From NCBI RefSeq assembly GCF_000523235.1, contig NZ_CP006850.1:930001-994000 (forward strand): a stretch of DNA of 64,000 nt, read 5' to 3'. This document shows positions 37,394 to 47,000 of the stretch, piece after piece (the first letter of the stretch is position 1; every line of letters starts with the position of its first letter). Origin of the DNA: Nocardia nova SH22a. GTDB lineage: Bacteria > Actinomycetota > Actinomycetes > Mycobacteriales > Mycobacteriaceae. Both the position numbers and the translations under genes were made by a program. The notes under the pieces were generated by a model. The model searched no databases. It was not told where the DNA came from and saw only the letters and a list, made by a program, of their open reading frames with translations.

Positions 37394-37708
37394 TCAAGAC
37401 CAGGGCGGCTTCGCATCTGCGGTGTCGGGGTCCGGTGTCGGATCCGGCAATCGGTCCAGCACATCGGGCAGTGCCCGAATTCTTGGATGACCGTTGGGAA
37501 AATGCTCGCCGCCCGGAGGCTGAAGCCGGATGCCGCGTGCGGCCGCTCGCTCGCGTGGCGAGACCGACTGTGGTGCGAGATGTCCTGCCCCGACCAGTGT
37601 TCGGAAGGCGGCCGCTTTCCAGGCGCATCGGTCGAAGTCCTCGCACACCCGCACCGGTGGGTTGTCGAAACTCAATGCATCGTGGTCGGAATCTGATGGA
37701 CGCAGCAT
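37394..37708 (-). CDS. Small hypothetical protein, divergent from the XRE regulator
   Basis: 104 residues. The ATG at 37708 follows a good ribosome-binding site (TTGGAGG, 8 bases away); the frame continues upstream but no other start has one. The N-terminus is acidic (MLRPSDSDHDALSFDNPPVR) and the C-terminus Pro/Asp-rich (DRLPDPTPDPDTADAKPPWS). It is the first gene of a two-gene unit read away from the XRE/DUF397 pair, a layout in which the regulator often controls the divergent genes. Function unknown. Confidence 0.6.
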   Translation of the reverse strand: MLRPSDSDHDALSFDNPPVRVCEDFDRCAWKAAAFRTLVGAGHLAPQSVSPRERAAARGIRLQPPGGEHFPNGHPRIRALPDVLDRLPDPTPDPDTADAKPPWS

Positions 37709-37998
37709 TGTTGACCTCCAAAATGTATTGCGACAGTGCTCAACTCGAATGTGAAATGGTCGAAAGTCGCTGCTCTGGATCGGTGATTCCGGGGTGATCA
37801 TGTGACGCTCGTTGTCGGACTGTTCGATCGCTCGGTGCCTGGCCAGTAAATCAGCTGACGAGGTATCTTGGGAGTACTCCAGATCCCAATGGCGCCAACA
37901 AAATTCGCTCCAAACGGCGTGAATGTTCCAAACAGATCGAGCGTTCCGAACAGCTTGGCGCAACTGCCGGTTACGACTACCGAAAGAGGTTGGCTCGC
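37709..37998. promoter_or_regulatory. Divergent promoter region between small genes and XRE regulator
   Basis: 290 bases between two divergent starts, visibly richer in A and T than the neighbouring siderophore genes. No repeat matching a known operator was identified; promoters for both directions must lie here. Confidence 0.4.
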
Positions 37999-38883
37999 AT
38001 GGTGTCCGAACCGAACAACACAACGCTCCCGCGCCGAATACTTGGTCGGCGGCTGCGCGAGCTTCGAGAAGCCTCCAATCTGAGCCGAGCCCGTGCCGCT
38101 CAGGAATGCGAGATGGGTTCCCAGACGCTGTGGCGCCTGGAGTCCGGTCGCAGCAGCGAGGTCAAGAAGATGGTCATCAATGCGCTGTGCGACCTCTATC
38201 GAGCCGGTGACGAAGATCGCCGAGTGCTGATCTGGCTTGCTCAGGAGTCTCGCAAGGACGGCTGGTGGCAGTCGTACACAGACGCGCTGGTGCCGGATTT
38301 CGAGATGTTCGTCGGGCTCGAGCAATCCGCCCGGCACATCGTGTCGTGGCAGTCGGTGACCTTGCCGGGTCTCGTGCAAGCAGTCGGATATCGCCGCGCG
38401 ATGTGGGAGGTGTCCACTGCCCTGGATGGTGCCGTCGATATCGAACGGGAACTCGATCTGATCGCTAAACGTCAGGAGCGGCTGCAGGACTCGGCGAACT
38501 TCAGTCTCGATGTCTTTCTGAGCGAGGCGGTCGTGCGTCACCGCATCGGTACGGACCGCGTCATGACCGAGCAATTGAAGCGGCTCCTCGACGTCGGAAC
38601 ACTACCGAACGTGTCGATTCGAGTCGTGCGGTTCGATGCGCCGAACCACCTGGGGCTGATCGCCAAAGACTTTGTGTACATGGAGTTTCCTGACCACCCG
38701 AATCCCACGCTGAACGAGTCGCCGGTCACCTATGTCGAGGGCTTCACCGGGGCGTTGTACCTGGATAAGGAAAGCGAAGTGGAGCAATATCGCACGGCGT
38801 GCTGCGCTTTGGAGCAGGTAGCATCCGACGAGAGCGAGACTCGTAGCCTGATCGAGGCCATAGCGAAGGAGTACGACGCGTGA
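37999..38883 (+). CDS. XRE-family regulator with DUF5753 domain
   Basis: 294 residues from the ATG at 37999 (AGAGG upstream; a TTG at 37990 is an alternative). Residues ~10-65 are a helix-turn-helix (LGRRLRELREASNLSRARAA, QTLWRLESGRS). Residues ~95-290 match the DUF5753 ligand-binding-like domain (LEQSARHIVSWQSVTLPGLV; RQERLQDSANFSLDVFLSEA; NVSIRVVRFDAPNH). Together with the overlapping DUF397 gene this is the actinobacterial WhiJ-type regulator/partner pair found in large numbers in Streptomyces and Nocardia. The regulated genes are likely the divergent small genes; a link with the siderophore operons is not indicated. Confidence 0.9.
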   Translation: MVSEPNNTTLPRRILGRRLRELREASNLSRARAAQECEMGSQTLWRLESGRSSEVKKMVINALCDLYRAGDEDRRVLIWLAQESRKDGWWQSYTDALVPDFEMFVGLEQSARHIVSWQSVTLPGLVQAVGYRRAMWEVSTALDGAVDIERELDLIAKRQERLQDSANFSLDVFLSEAVVRHRIGTDRVMTEQLKRLLDVGTLPNVSIRVVRFDAPNHLGLIAKDFVYMEFPDHPNPTLNESPVTYVEGFTGALYLDKESEVEQYRTACCALEQVASDESETRSLIEAIAKEYDA

Positions 38884-39089
38884 AGATCGATCTGGAGGGC
38901 GCGCGGTGGTTCAAGAGCAGTCGCAGTGCCAGCGGCAAAGACTGCGTTGAGATTGCCCACCTGACCGGCGGGTTGGTCGGTGTTCGTGACTCCAAGAGCC
39001 CCGAGGGCCCTGCTCTTGTCTTCGAACCGTCTGAATGGGACGCCTTCACCTCCGGTCTGCGGACGGGTCGGCTCGATTTGCCAGCTTGA
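38880..39089 (+). CDS. DUF397 partner protein of the XRE regulator
   Basis: 69 residues with a GTG start overlapping the regulator stop by 4 bases. It has the DUF397 signature: ARWFKSSRSASGKDCVEIA, then VGVRDSKSPEGPALVFEPSE and W-x-x-F. DUF397 proteins act as antagonists or cofactors of the cognate XRE protein in development and antibiotic regulation. Identification is clear; its role here is unknown. Confidence 0.92.
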   Translation: MKIDLEGARWFKSSRSASGKDCVEIAHLTGGLVGVRDSKSPEGPALVFEPSEWDAFTSGLRTGRLDLPA

Positions 39090-39235
39090 TGGATTTGGCG
39101 TGTGATGCCGTGCGACCGGCGGCGCGATGCAAAGTGCCTGCGCCCCAACTCGTCTAGGCGGCTGGGCTCGTGAGCGAACTCTCGATGGGCAGCGCGGCGT
39201 TCGAGCAGTTGGGCCCACACGGGAAGGAGGCGGTC

Positions 39236-39433
39236 GTGACTACCGAGGCGGTTATCGAGGCACGGGCGGCGGCGCGCACCCGGGTTGAGGTGTTGCTGGA
39301 TCAGATGGCGATCAAGTTCGGGGCGCTGCCGGATGCGGTGGTCCAGCGTGTCTGGTCGGCGGATGCCGATCAGGTGCGTGGTTGGGCGGCTCGGGTGTTG
39401 ACTGCGCTGACGCTGGATGAAATGTTCGCCTGA
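39236..39433 (+). CDS. DUF4351-like C-terminal fragment, copy 1
   Basis: 65 residues if the GTG at 39236 (behind AAGGAGG) is used. The core VEVLLDQMAIKFGALPDAVV followed by VWSADADQVRGWAARVL and LDEMF resembles the DUF4351 domain found at the C-terminus of Rpn/YadD-type recombination-promoting nucleases. No nuclease domain precedes it, so it is a remnant or a freestanding small protein. A second copy follows in tandem (39508-39696). Confidence 0.5.
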   Translation: MTTEAVIEARAAARTRVEVLLDQMAIKFGALPDAVVQRVWSADADQVRGWAARVLTALTLDEMFA

Positions 39434-39507
39434 CCTTGCCGGGTCCGCGGTCCTATTGCACAGATCGGGCCGGTGTTTGATCGGCTGGGCTGCGCGGGGA
39501 GGAGGCG

Positions 39508-39696
39508 GTGTTGACGACCGAGGCAATGCTCGAGGCACGTGGCCGAGTGGAGATGTTGCTGGAACTGATGGCGATCAAGTTCGGGTCATTGCCGGATGGG
39601 GTGGTTCAGCGTGTGAGGTCGGCGGATGTGGATCAGGTGCGTGGTTGGGCGGCTCGGGTGTTGACCGCGCGCACGCTCGAGGAGATGTTCGTCTGA
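39508..39696 (+). CDS. DUF4351-like C-terminal fragment, copy 2
   Basis: 62 residues, TTG or GTG start behind GGGAGGAGG. The sequence VEMLLELMAIKFGSLPDGVV and VRSADVDQVRGWAARVL, LEEMF is nearly the same as copy 1. No nuclease domain accompanies it. Confidence 0.5.
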   Translation: MLTTEAMLEARGRVEMLLELMAIKFGSLPDGVVQRVRSADVDQVRGWAARVLTARTLEEMFV

Positions 39697-39758
39697 TGTG
39701 GCGGGCGCGCAATCGGTTTGCGCGCCCCACTCTTTGCCGAATGCCCGGGGCTGTCGGC

Positions 39759-40457
39759 TCAGCGCCAGTACCCCCGCACGGCCACATTTCCCTTGGGCAG
39801 CTTGCCTTTCAGGGATTTTCCGATCGCGCGCGTGGTGGCGGCGTCGCAGGCTGCCCAGCCGAAGGCGTCGGAGGCGCAGCTCACCGAATCGGCGGCCTGG
39901 CGGAGTAGTTGGCCGTAGTTCACCCGCTCTACCCAGGTGACCTCGGTTTTCGGGCCTACGCGGACGGGGAGGGACTGTTCGGATTCGTGTTGCCATTCCA
40001 GCCAGACGCGGGCGGGGGTTTCGCCGATGGCGTCGAGCAGGGAGTTGATGGCGGGCAAAGAGGCGCTGTCGCCGAAGATCACGAACTCCGACGGGATCGG
40101 TTCGGGCACAGCGAATTTGGAGCCCATGACGGTGGCGTCGAGGATGTCGCCGACTGCGGCGTTCTCGGCCCAGCGGGAGGCGGGACCGCCGTGCAGAGCG
40201 AATTCGATGTCGAAGGTGTCGGCTTCGGGGTTCGGGTCGACCAGGGTGTAGCCGCGCTGGACCAGATTGCCGTTGTCCTCGGCGAACCAGATGCGCACCC
40301 ACTGGGTGGGGTGCACCGGGTGGGCGGCCAGCAGGCCGCCGCCGGTGAAGCCGATGCGCAGGTACTTGTCGCTGACACGCTGTGTCGAGGTCACGGTGAA
40401 CCGGTAGTCGTCGGCGCCGAATGCCTTGAGAACGATGCCGTTGAAGCCTTTGCCCAT
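39759..40457 (-). CDS. Siderophore-interacting FAD-binding protein (ferric-siderophore reductase)
   Basis: 232 residues, SIP family related to ViuB and to the flavin domain of mycobacterial IrtA. The FAD-binding beta-barrel has QWVRIWFAEDNGNLVQRGYTL (the R-x-Y-T/S motif RGYT). A GDSASLPAINSLL segment and the C-terminal SIP domain end in GKLPKGNVAVRGYWR. These enzymes reduce the ferric siderophore in the cytoplasm to release iron. It likely replaces the N-terminal flavin domain lacking in the IrtA-like protein at 32574. It is divergent from the MbtB-like gene and has an iron box 18 bases upstream of its start. Confidence 0.92.
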   Translation of the reverse strand: MGKGFNGIVLKAFGADDYRFTVTSTQRVSDKYLRIGFTGGGLLAAHPVHPTQWVRIWFAEDNGNLVQRGYTLVDPNPEADTFDIEFALHGGPASRWAENAAVGDILDATVMGSKFAVPEPIPSEFVIFGDSASLPAINSLLDAIGETPARVWLEWQHESEQSLPVRVGPKTEVTWVERVNYGQLLRQAADSVSCASDAFGWAACDAATTRAIGKSLKGKLPKGNVAVRGYWR

Positions 40458-40475
40458 ACCGCTAGACTATCTGAG

Positions 40476-40494
40476 TTAGGTTAGCCAAACCACA
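40476..40494. promoter_or_regulatory. IdeR iron box upstream of the siderophore-interacting protein
   Basis: TTAGGTTAGCCAAACCACA agrees with 15 of 19 positions of the IdeR consensus, with a perfect left half. It lies in the divergent region between the reductase and the MbtB-like gene. Confidence 0.8.
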
Positions 40495-40532
40495 TCCTTA
40501 CGACAGATGGAGAGGTCTGGGTTACCATGCTT

Positions 40533-40551
40533 GAAGGTTAGGCAAGCCTAG
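40533..40551. promoter_or_regulatory. IdeR iron box upstream of the MbtB-like gene
   Basis: GAAGGTTAGGCAAGCCTAG matches 14 of 19 consensus positions. It lies in a near-palindrome AGGTTAGGC-AA-GCCTAGCCT (40535-40554), 50-70 bases before the MbtB-like ATG. With the box at 40476 it gives each divergent promoter its own operator. Confidence 0.8.
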
Positions 40552-40604
40552 CCTTTGAAGTATGTGGTGAGGCCTGTTTTCCGGCCGGTGAGGAGTTTTA
40601 CCTG

Positions 40605-43600
40605 ATGCTCGGCACAGCGGATGTACGTGACATCGTGGCGGCGGAGCTCGGGATACAACCCGAATCGATCGGTGATCACGATGATCTGGTCGGCCTCGGC
40701 ATGCACTCGATGTTGTTGATGCGCCTGGCCGGTCGCTGGCGCAAACAGGGCCACGATCTGCGCAGCTCCGAACTGGCGCTGCAGCCGACGATCGCGGCCT
40801 GGGCACAACTGCTCGGCGCCGAGACGCAACCCGTCGAAGAGGCGCCCGCGCCCGCGGCTCCGACTGCCGAGGGGGAGGAATTCCCGCTGGCCACCATGCA
40901 GCACGCCTACTGGGTGGGCCGCCGCCAGGATCAGCGGCTCGGTGGCGTCGCCGCCCATCTCTACGTCGAATTCGACGGGCACGGCCTGGCCGCCGATCGG
41001 ATGGAGCGCGCGGTGCGGCGCGTGGTGGCGCGGCATCCGCAGTTGCGGGTGCAGTTCACCGACAGCGGCACCCAGCGCGTGCTGCCCGAACCGCAGCGCC
41101 CGGTGTTCCGCGCGGTGGATCTCACCGCCGCCACCGACCCGGCCGCCGAACTGGAGCGGCTGCGCCACGACAAGAGCCATCAGCGCATGGATGTCGAGGC
41201 CGGTGAGGTCATCGACATCACCCTCACCCGGCTGCCCGACGGCGCGCACCGCCTGCACGTGGACGTGGACATGCTCGCCGGTGACGCGCAGAGCTACCGC
41301 CGCGTCCTCGACGATCTGGCCACCCTCTACGACACCGACGCCGAGCCCGCCGATGCCGTCGGCTACACCTTCCGCGAATACCTCGACACCAAAAGCCGTA
41401 CCGCACCGGACAATTCGGCCGAGCGCGACTGGTGGCAGGAGCGCCTCGCGGATCTGCCCGACATCCCCGCCCTGCCCGTACTGCCCGAGGACGAGCGGCG
41501 CGATCCGGCGCGCAGTATCCGCCTGCACCACTGGTTCTCGCCCGAGGCGAAGGCGCAGCTGAACAAGGTCGCGCACAGCCACGGCGTCACCCCGGCGGTC
41601 ACCCTGGCCACCGTGTTTTCCGAGGCGATCGCGCGCTGGTCGGCCCAGCAGCGTTTCCTGCTGAACGTTCCGCTGTTCGACCGCGAGCCCTTCCACGACG
41701 ACATCGACCGGGTGGTCGGCGATTTCACCAACTCGGTGCTCGTGGACGTCGATGCCCGGACCTCGGAGTCGGCCGTGGCCCGCGCGAAGCGGCTGCAGCG
41801 CGAATTGCACACGTGCGCCGCGCATTCCACCTACGAGGGCCTGGACGTCCTGCGCGATCTCGGCCGGTTGCGTGGTGCGCCGGTAACCCCCTCGGTCGTC
41901 TTCACCTCCGGCCTGAACCTCGGTGAATTGTTCTCCGACCAGGTGACTCGCCTGTTCGGTGAGCCGGTGTGGGTGCTGTCGCAGGGCCCGCAGGTCGATC
42001 TGGACGCCCAGGTCGCCGAGCTGTCCGGCGGTCTGCTGGTGAACTGGGACGTGCGCCGCGATGCCATGCCCGAGGGCGTGGTCGAGGCGATGTTCGCCGA
42101 GTTCCGCCGGTTGCTGCTGGCCCTGGTCGAACCGGGCGCCGATTGGAACGCTCCGCTGTCCATCGCGCTGCCGCCGGAACAGGCCGCGGTTCGCGCGAAG
42201 GTCAACGACACCGCGGCGGATCTGGGACACCGCACCCTGCATGACGCCTTCTTCGCACGGGCACAACAGGATTCGGACCGGCCCGCGCTGCTGTGGCGCG
42301 ACGGTGCGACGGCGTACGGCGAGTTGGCGGATCAGGCGCTGGCAGTCGGCCGTGCGCTGACCGACGCCGGTGTGCGTCCCGGCGATACCGTCGCCGTCGT
42401 GATCGGCAAGGGCCACCGGCAGATTCCCGCGGTGCTCGGTGTGCTGGCCGCCGGCGCCACCTATGTGCCGATCGGCACCGGGCAGCCCGCGGCCCGCCGG
42501 GATCGGATCCTGGCCCGCGCCGGGGCCCGGGTCGCCCTCGTGGACACCGCGACCGAACTGCCCGACGAGGTCACCGCCGTGGATCTCGACGCGGCACTGA
42601 CCGGTCCGAAGCTGGACTCCGCGCATTCGCCTTCCCCGGACAGCACCGCCTACGTGCTGTTCACCTCCGGATCGACCGGCGAGCCGAAGGGCGTGGAGGT
42701 CAGCCACCGCGCCGCCGCCAATACGATCGACGCCCTCGCTGCCCACTTCGGGCTCGGTGCCGACGAGCGCATGCTCGGGCTGTCGTCACTGGAATTCGAT
42801 CTGTCGGTCTACGACATCTTCGCGCCGCTCGCCTTCGGCGGCGCCCTGGTCTGCGTGGACGCCGACATCGAGCGCGACGCGCAGCAGTGGGCGCGGCTGA
42901 TCGCCGATCACGGTGTGACCGTGCTCAACTGCGCGCCGGGACTGATCGGCATGCTGCTCGACACCGCCGACTCCGCGCAGTTGCGCTCGCTGCGCCTGGT
43001 GATCACCGGCGGCGATCGCGTCGGCGCCGATCTGGGCCACCGCCTGCGCGCACTGGTCCCGGGCCTGCGTTTCGCTGGTCTGGGCGGCGCGACCGAGGCG
43101 GCGATCCACTCCACGGTCTGCGAGGTCACCGACGATTTCCCGACCGATTGGGCCAGCGTGCCCTACGGCACCCCGCTGGCCAATGTCCAGATGCGCGTGG
43201 TCAACGAGCGCGGCGAGGACTGCCCGGACTGGGTCGTCGGCGAATTGTGGCTCGGCGGAACGAGTGTCGCCGACGGGTATCGCGGCGATCCCGAACGCAC
43301 CGCGCAGCGCTTCGTCGAGATCGACGGGGTGCGCTGGTACCGCACCGGCGACTTGGCGCGCTATCTGCCCGACGGCACCGTCGACTTCCTCGGCCGCGCC
43401 GACCATCAGGTCAAGATCCGCGGCTACCGGGTGGAACTCGGCGAGGTCGAATCGGCGCTGACCACTCTGCCGCAGGTGCAGCAGGCCGTGGCGCTGGTGA
43501 CCGACTCCGGCCGCCTGGCCGCAGCGGTGAGCGCACCGGGCGCCGAAGAGGCAGAACTGCGCGAGGCGCTGCGCGATCTCCTTCCCGCGCACATGATCCC

Positions 43601-44048
43601 GGAGATCATCGACGTACTCGACGCGATTCCGCTCACGCCGAACGGCAAGTTCGATCGGGCGGCGATCAAGCGCGGTCTCGGCAGCGAATCAGCGGCTGCC
43701 GCACAGGAGTACGTCGCGCCCGCCGACGAGGTCGAGGCGGCGGTGGCCTATATCGCCGCGCAGATCCTCGGCGTCGAGCGGATCGGTGTCGACACCGACT
43801 TCTTCGATGTCGGCGGCAACTCGATTCTCGCCACCACCCTCACCGCCAAGATCCGGGGCCTGCTGGCAGTCGAGAAATTCGGTGTCACCGAGGTTTTCGG
43901 CGGACGCACCGTGCGGCGCATCAGTGCCGGACTCGTCGCCGCCGACACCACGCCCGGCAGGCTCGCGCGGGTCTCGCGCATTCTCCTCGAACTCGCCGAG
44001 GTCGATGTGCCGCAAGCCGATTCGGCCCTGGCCGGTAGCGGCCGCTGA
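40605..44048 (+). CDS. mbtB: MbtB-like NRPS: ArCP-cyclisation-A-PCP
   Basis: 1147 residues. An aryl carrier domain (residues 1-75, LVGLGMHSMLLMRL, Ser35) accepts an aryl acid. A heterocyclisation domain (~90-530) carries the Cy-type motif DMLAGDAQS (Asp222, Asp227) in place of HHxxxDG and the opening FPLATMQHAYWVGR. The A domain (~545-1040) has [11 protein letters not shown] and EFDLSVYD (Asp732). Its pocket, about D-L-Y-N-I-G-L-I-H-K, has the N-I-G...H positions of threonine codes. The terminal PCP is DVGGNSILATTL (Ser1073). There is no C-terminal thioesterase, unlike M. tuberculosis MbtB. Expected product: aryl-(methyl)oxazoline bound to the PCP. Ser cannot be excluded. It follows an iron box and probably heads a ~20-kb operon. 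Confidence 0.92.
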   Translation: MLGTADVRDIVAAELGIQPESIGDHDDLVGLGMHSMLLMRLAGRWRKQGHDLRSSELALQPTIAAWAQLLGAETQPVEEAPAPAAPTAEGEEFPLATMQHAYWVGRRQDQRLGGVAAHLYVEFDGHGLAADRMERAVRRVVARHPQLRVQFTDSGTQRVLPEPQRPVFRAVDLTAATDPAAELERLRHDKSHQRMDVEAGEVIDITLTRLPDGAHRLHVDVDMLAGDAQSYRRVLDDLATLYDTDAEPADAVGYTFREYLDTKSRTAPDNSAERDWWQERLADLPDIPALPVLPEDERRDPARSIRLHHWFSPEAKAQLNKVAHSHGVTPAVTLATVFSEAIARWSAQQRFLLNVPLFDREPFHDDIDRVVGDFTNSVLVDVDARTSESAVARAKRLQRELHTCAAHSTYEGLDVLRDLGRLRGAPVTPSVVFTSGLNLGELFSDQVTRLFGEPVWVLSQGPQVDLDAQVAELSGGLLVNWDVRRDAMPEGVVEAMFAEFRRLLLALVEPGADWNAPLSIALPPEQAAVRAKVNDTAADLGHRTLHDAFFARAQQDSDRPALLWRDGATAYGELADQALAVGRALTDAGVRPGDTVAVVIGKGHRQIPAVLGVLAAGATYVPIGTGQPAARRDRILARAGARVALVDTATELPDEVTAVDLDAALTGPKLDSAHSPSPDSTAYVLFTSGSTGEPKGVEVSHRAAANTIDALAAHFGLGADERMLGLSSLEFDLSVYDIFAPLAFGGALVCVDADIERDAQQWARLIADHGVTVLNCAPGLIGMLLDTADSAQLRSLRLVITGGDRVGADLGHRLRALVPGLRFAGLGGATEAAIHSTVCEVTDDFPTDWASVPYGTPLANVQMRVVNERGEDCPDWVVGELWLGGTSVADGYRGDPERTAQRFVEIDGVRWYRTGDLARYLPDGTVDFLGRADHQVKIRGYRVELGEVESALTTLPQVQQAVALVTDSGRLAAAVSAPGAEEAELREALRDLLPAHMIPEIIDVLDAIPLTPNGKFDRAAIKRGLGSESAAAAQEYVAPADEVEAAVAYIAAQILGVERIGVDTDFFDVGGNSILATTLTAKIRGLLAVEKFGVTEVFGGRTVRRISAGLVAADTTPGRLARVSRILLELAEVDVPQADSALAGSGR

Positions 44049-44090
44049 GCGCGGCTGCTGATTTTCGTCGTACACAGATTGGTTCGTCAC

Positions 44091-47000
44091 ATGCGTTCGC
44101 TCGAAGACCTGCAGGCAGCGATGGCGGCTCGGCTCGCCGAGGAAGGACTGGCCACCGCCGCCGCAGTCGGGCCCCGGCGCGATGCCGAGCGGGCGCCGCT
44201 GTCGTTCGGGCAGCGTTATGTCTGGGCCCACCAGCAGATCTCGCCCGGCAGTACCGCCTACAACCTGTGCCTGGCACTGACCTTCGAAGGTGACGTCGAC
44301 GCTGATGCCTTGCGCACGGCGTTCGAGGCGCTGGTGCGGCGGCACGAGGTCCTGCGCACCACCTACCACACCGACGAGGACGGCGAGCCCTACCAGCGGA
44401 TCCACACCGAGCTGCCGCCACGGCTGCGCGAGGTGGACCTGTCGGCCGCGGCCCCGGCGGCGGCGCGGGCGCAGGTGCGTGAACTCACCGAGGCCGCGGC
44501 CCGGGAGAGCTTCGATCTGACCGCCGAATCCTCGCTGCGGGTCACCTTCGCTCGCGTACACGCCACCGAACTGGTCGCGATCGTGGTCATCCAGCACATC
44601 GCGTGGGACGGTATGACGCTGCCCGCGCTCTCGCGGGATGTGGAGGAGTTCTACCGCCAGGCGCGCACCGGCGAGGTCGAGGTCGAACCGCTGCGGTTGC
44701 AGGTGGCCGACTTCGCCGAGTGGGAGGCCGACCGCTTCGCCGCCGACGATCACGACGAGGATATCCGCTTCTGGCAGAGCCGATTCGACGGTGAACTGCC
44801 CGAACTGCCCTTGCCCTACGATCGCCGCCCGGTGGCGGTCACCGAACGCGGTGAGCGTTCCGACCAGCCACTGAGCGCCCCGGCCGACGCCGCCCTGCGC
44901 GAGCTGACCGGCCGGTTGCGCACCACCCCGTTCTCGGTCTTCCTGTCCGCCTACTATCTCGCGCTGCGGCAGATGACCGGCCGCGCCGACATGGTCATCG
45001 GCACCACGGTGGCCAACCGCGAGGAATCCGGGATGGAGCTGCTGATCGGCAACCTCAGCAATATGCTCCCGCTGCGCATCGCCGCCGACGGCGACACCCG
45101 GTTCGCCGATCTGGTCGAACAGGTCCGCGGCGTGATCACCGACGGCTTCGGCCACAAGCACTTTCCGCAGGAAGGGATCGTGCGCGCGGTCAACGCGGCC
45201 ACCGGCAATGTGGGGTCGAGCCTGTTCGACACCATGGTGCTGTTCCTGCACCAGAAGATCGACGGCCCACAGCTTCCCGGCGTCACCACGAGCTGGGACC
45301 TGATGCACAACGGCGCCGCGCTGCTGCCGCTGGTGGTCGAGACCTTCATGCACACCGATCGCACCGATGTGCAGATCACCTATCGCACCGACCTTTTCGA
45401 TGCCGAGACCATCGACCGGCTGCACGAATACATCGATCAGGTGCTGGCCGCGGCCGCACCGGAACGGCCGATCGACGAGCTGACCACGCTGTCGCGCTCC
45501 GATCGCGCCGCGCTGTCGGAGTGGACGCACGGCGGCGTCGTGGAGATCGAGGCCGACACCATCGACGCGATGATCCGCGCGGCCACCGCGAAATATCCGG
45601 ATCGCACGGCCGTCGTCTTCGGTGATCTGGAGCTGAGCTACCGCGAATTCGATTCGCGGGTCAACGAACTCGCGCGACTGCTGCTGGCGCGCGGGGTGCG
45701 CTCGGGCGACCGGGTCGGGGTGTACGCCGAACGCAGCGAGCGACTGCCGATCGCCTTCGCGGCCGTGCAGCGCGTCGGCGCGGTGTACTTCCCGGTGGAT
45801 CCGAGCTATCCCACCGACCGCATCGAATACATGCTGAGTGACGCCGAGGCCACGCTGCTGCTGGTGTCGGCCGCGCAGGCGCCGCCCGTCGAGATCACCG
45901 TTCCGACAGTGGATCTCACCGATCCGGAGATTGTCGCGGAACTCGCCGCTACCGACAGCGGGGAACTCCCGTCGTCCGCGCTGCAACGCCCGATCCACAC
46001 CTTCGACGGCGCCTACCTGCTCTACACCTCCGGAACGACCGGCCGCCCCAAGGGTGTCATCGTGCATCAGCGCGGCGTCACCAACCACGTGCAGTGGATG
46101 CGCGACTATCTCGAGTTCGGCGAGGAGCGCATTCTGCAGAAGGCGCCCATCGGATTCGACGTCTCGGTCTTCGAACTGGTGAACGCGCTGTGCACCGGCT
46201 CGGCGACCGTGCTGCCGCCGCCGGACTGGTGGCAGGCCGATGTGGAGGCGCTGGCGGGCATCATCCACCGCCACCGGATCACACAGATCTCGTTGGTGCC
46301 CAGTGTGGTTCGCGCCTTCATCGACGCCGGGCCGGATCCGGCCCGCCTGCAGTCGATGCGTTACGTGTACCTGGGCGGTGAGTCGGTGCCACCCGCGCTG
46401 GTCGAGGAATCGAGCCGGTTCTTCGGCGGCACGGTCCTCGGGCTGTACGGCCCGACCGAGGGCTCCATGGACCTCATGCACGAGGACTTCGCCGGAATCG
46501 ATCCGCACGAGGACACGATCCGCTCGGCGCTCATCGGTGCGCCGGAATGGAATTCGTCGGTCTACGTCCTCGACGAGCAACTGCGGCAGGTGCCGCCCGG
46601 TGTGGTCGGCGAACTCTACCTCGGCGGTGTGCAGCTGGCGCGCGGCTATCACCGCCGCCCCGATCTGACCGCCGCGGCGTTCGTGGCCTGCCCCTTCTCG
46701 GACGAGTCCGGAGCACGGATGTATCGCACCGGCGATATCGTGCGCTGGAACGCGCAGGGCCGCATGGAATATCTGGGCCGCGGCGACGATCAGGTCAAGG
46801 TGCGCGGTCACCGCATCGAACTCGGTGAGATCGGTACCGTGCTGCGCCGGATGCCGGGGATCGCCTCGGCGGTGGCGGTGACGACACCGCAGGCCCAGGG
46901 CGATCTGGCGCTGGTCGCCTACTACGTGGCCGATGCGGAATTCGATGACGACGCCGAGGCGATCAAAGCCCATCTGGCACAGCGACTTCCGGAATACATG

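Larger units (their letters stand above)
39187..39696 (+). repeat. Tandem duplication of a ~230-250-base unit (DUF4351-like fragments)
   Basis: The segment 39187-39433 and the segment ~39465-39696 are related at DNA level. The strongest identity is GATCAGGTGCGTGGTTGGGC and the following bases up to the stop codon. Both carry a GGAGG site, a TACCGAGGC/GACCGAGGC start region and the same reading frame. Confidence 0.8.
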
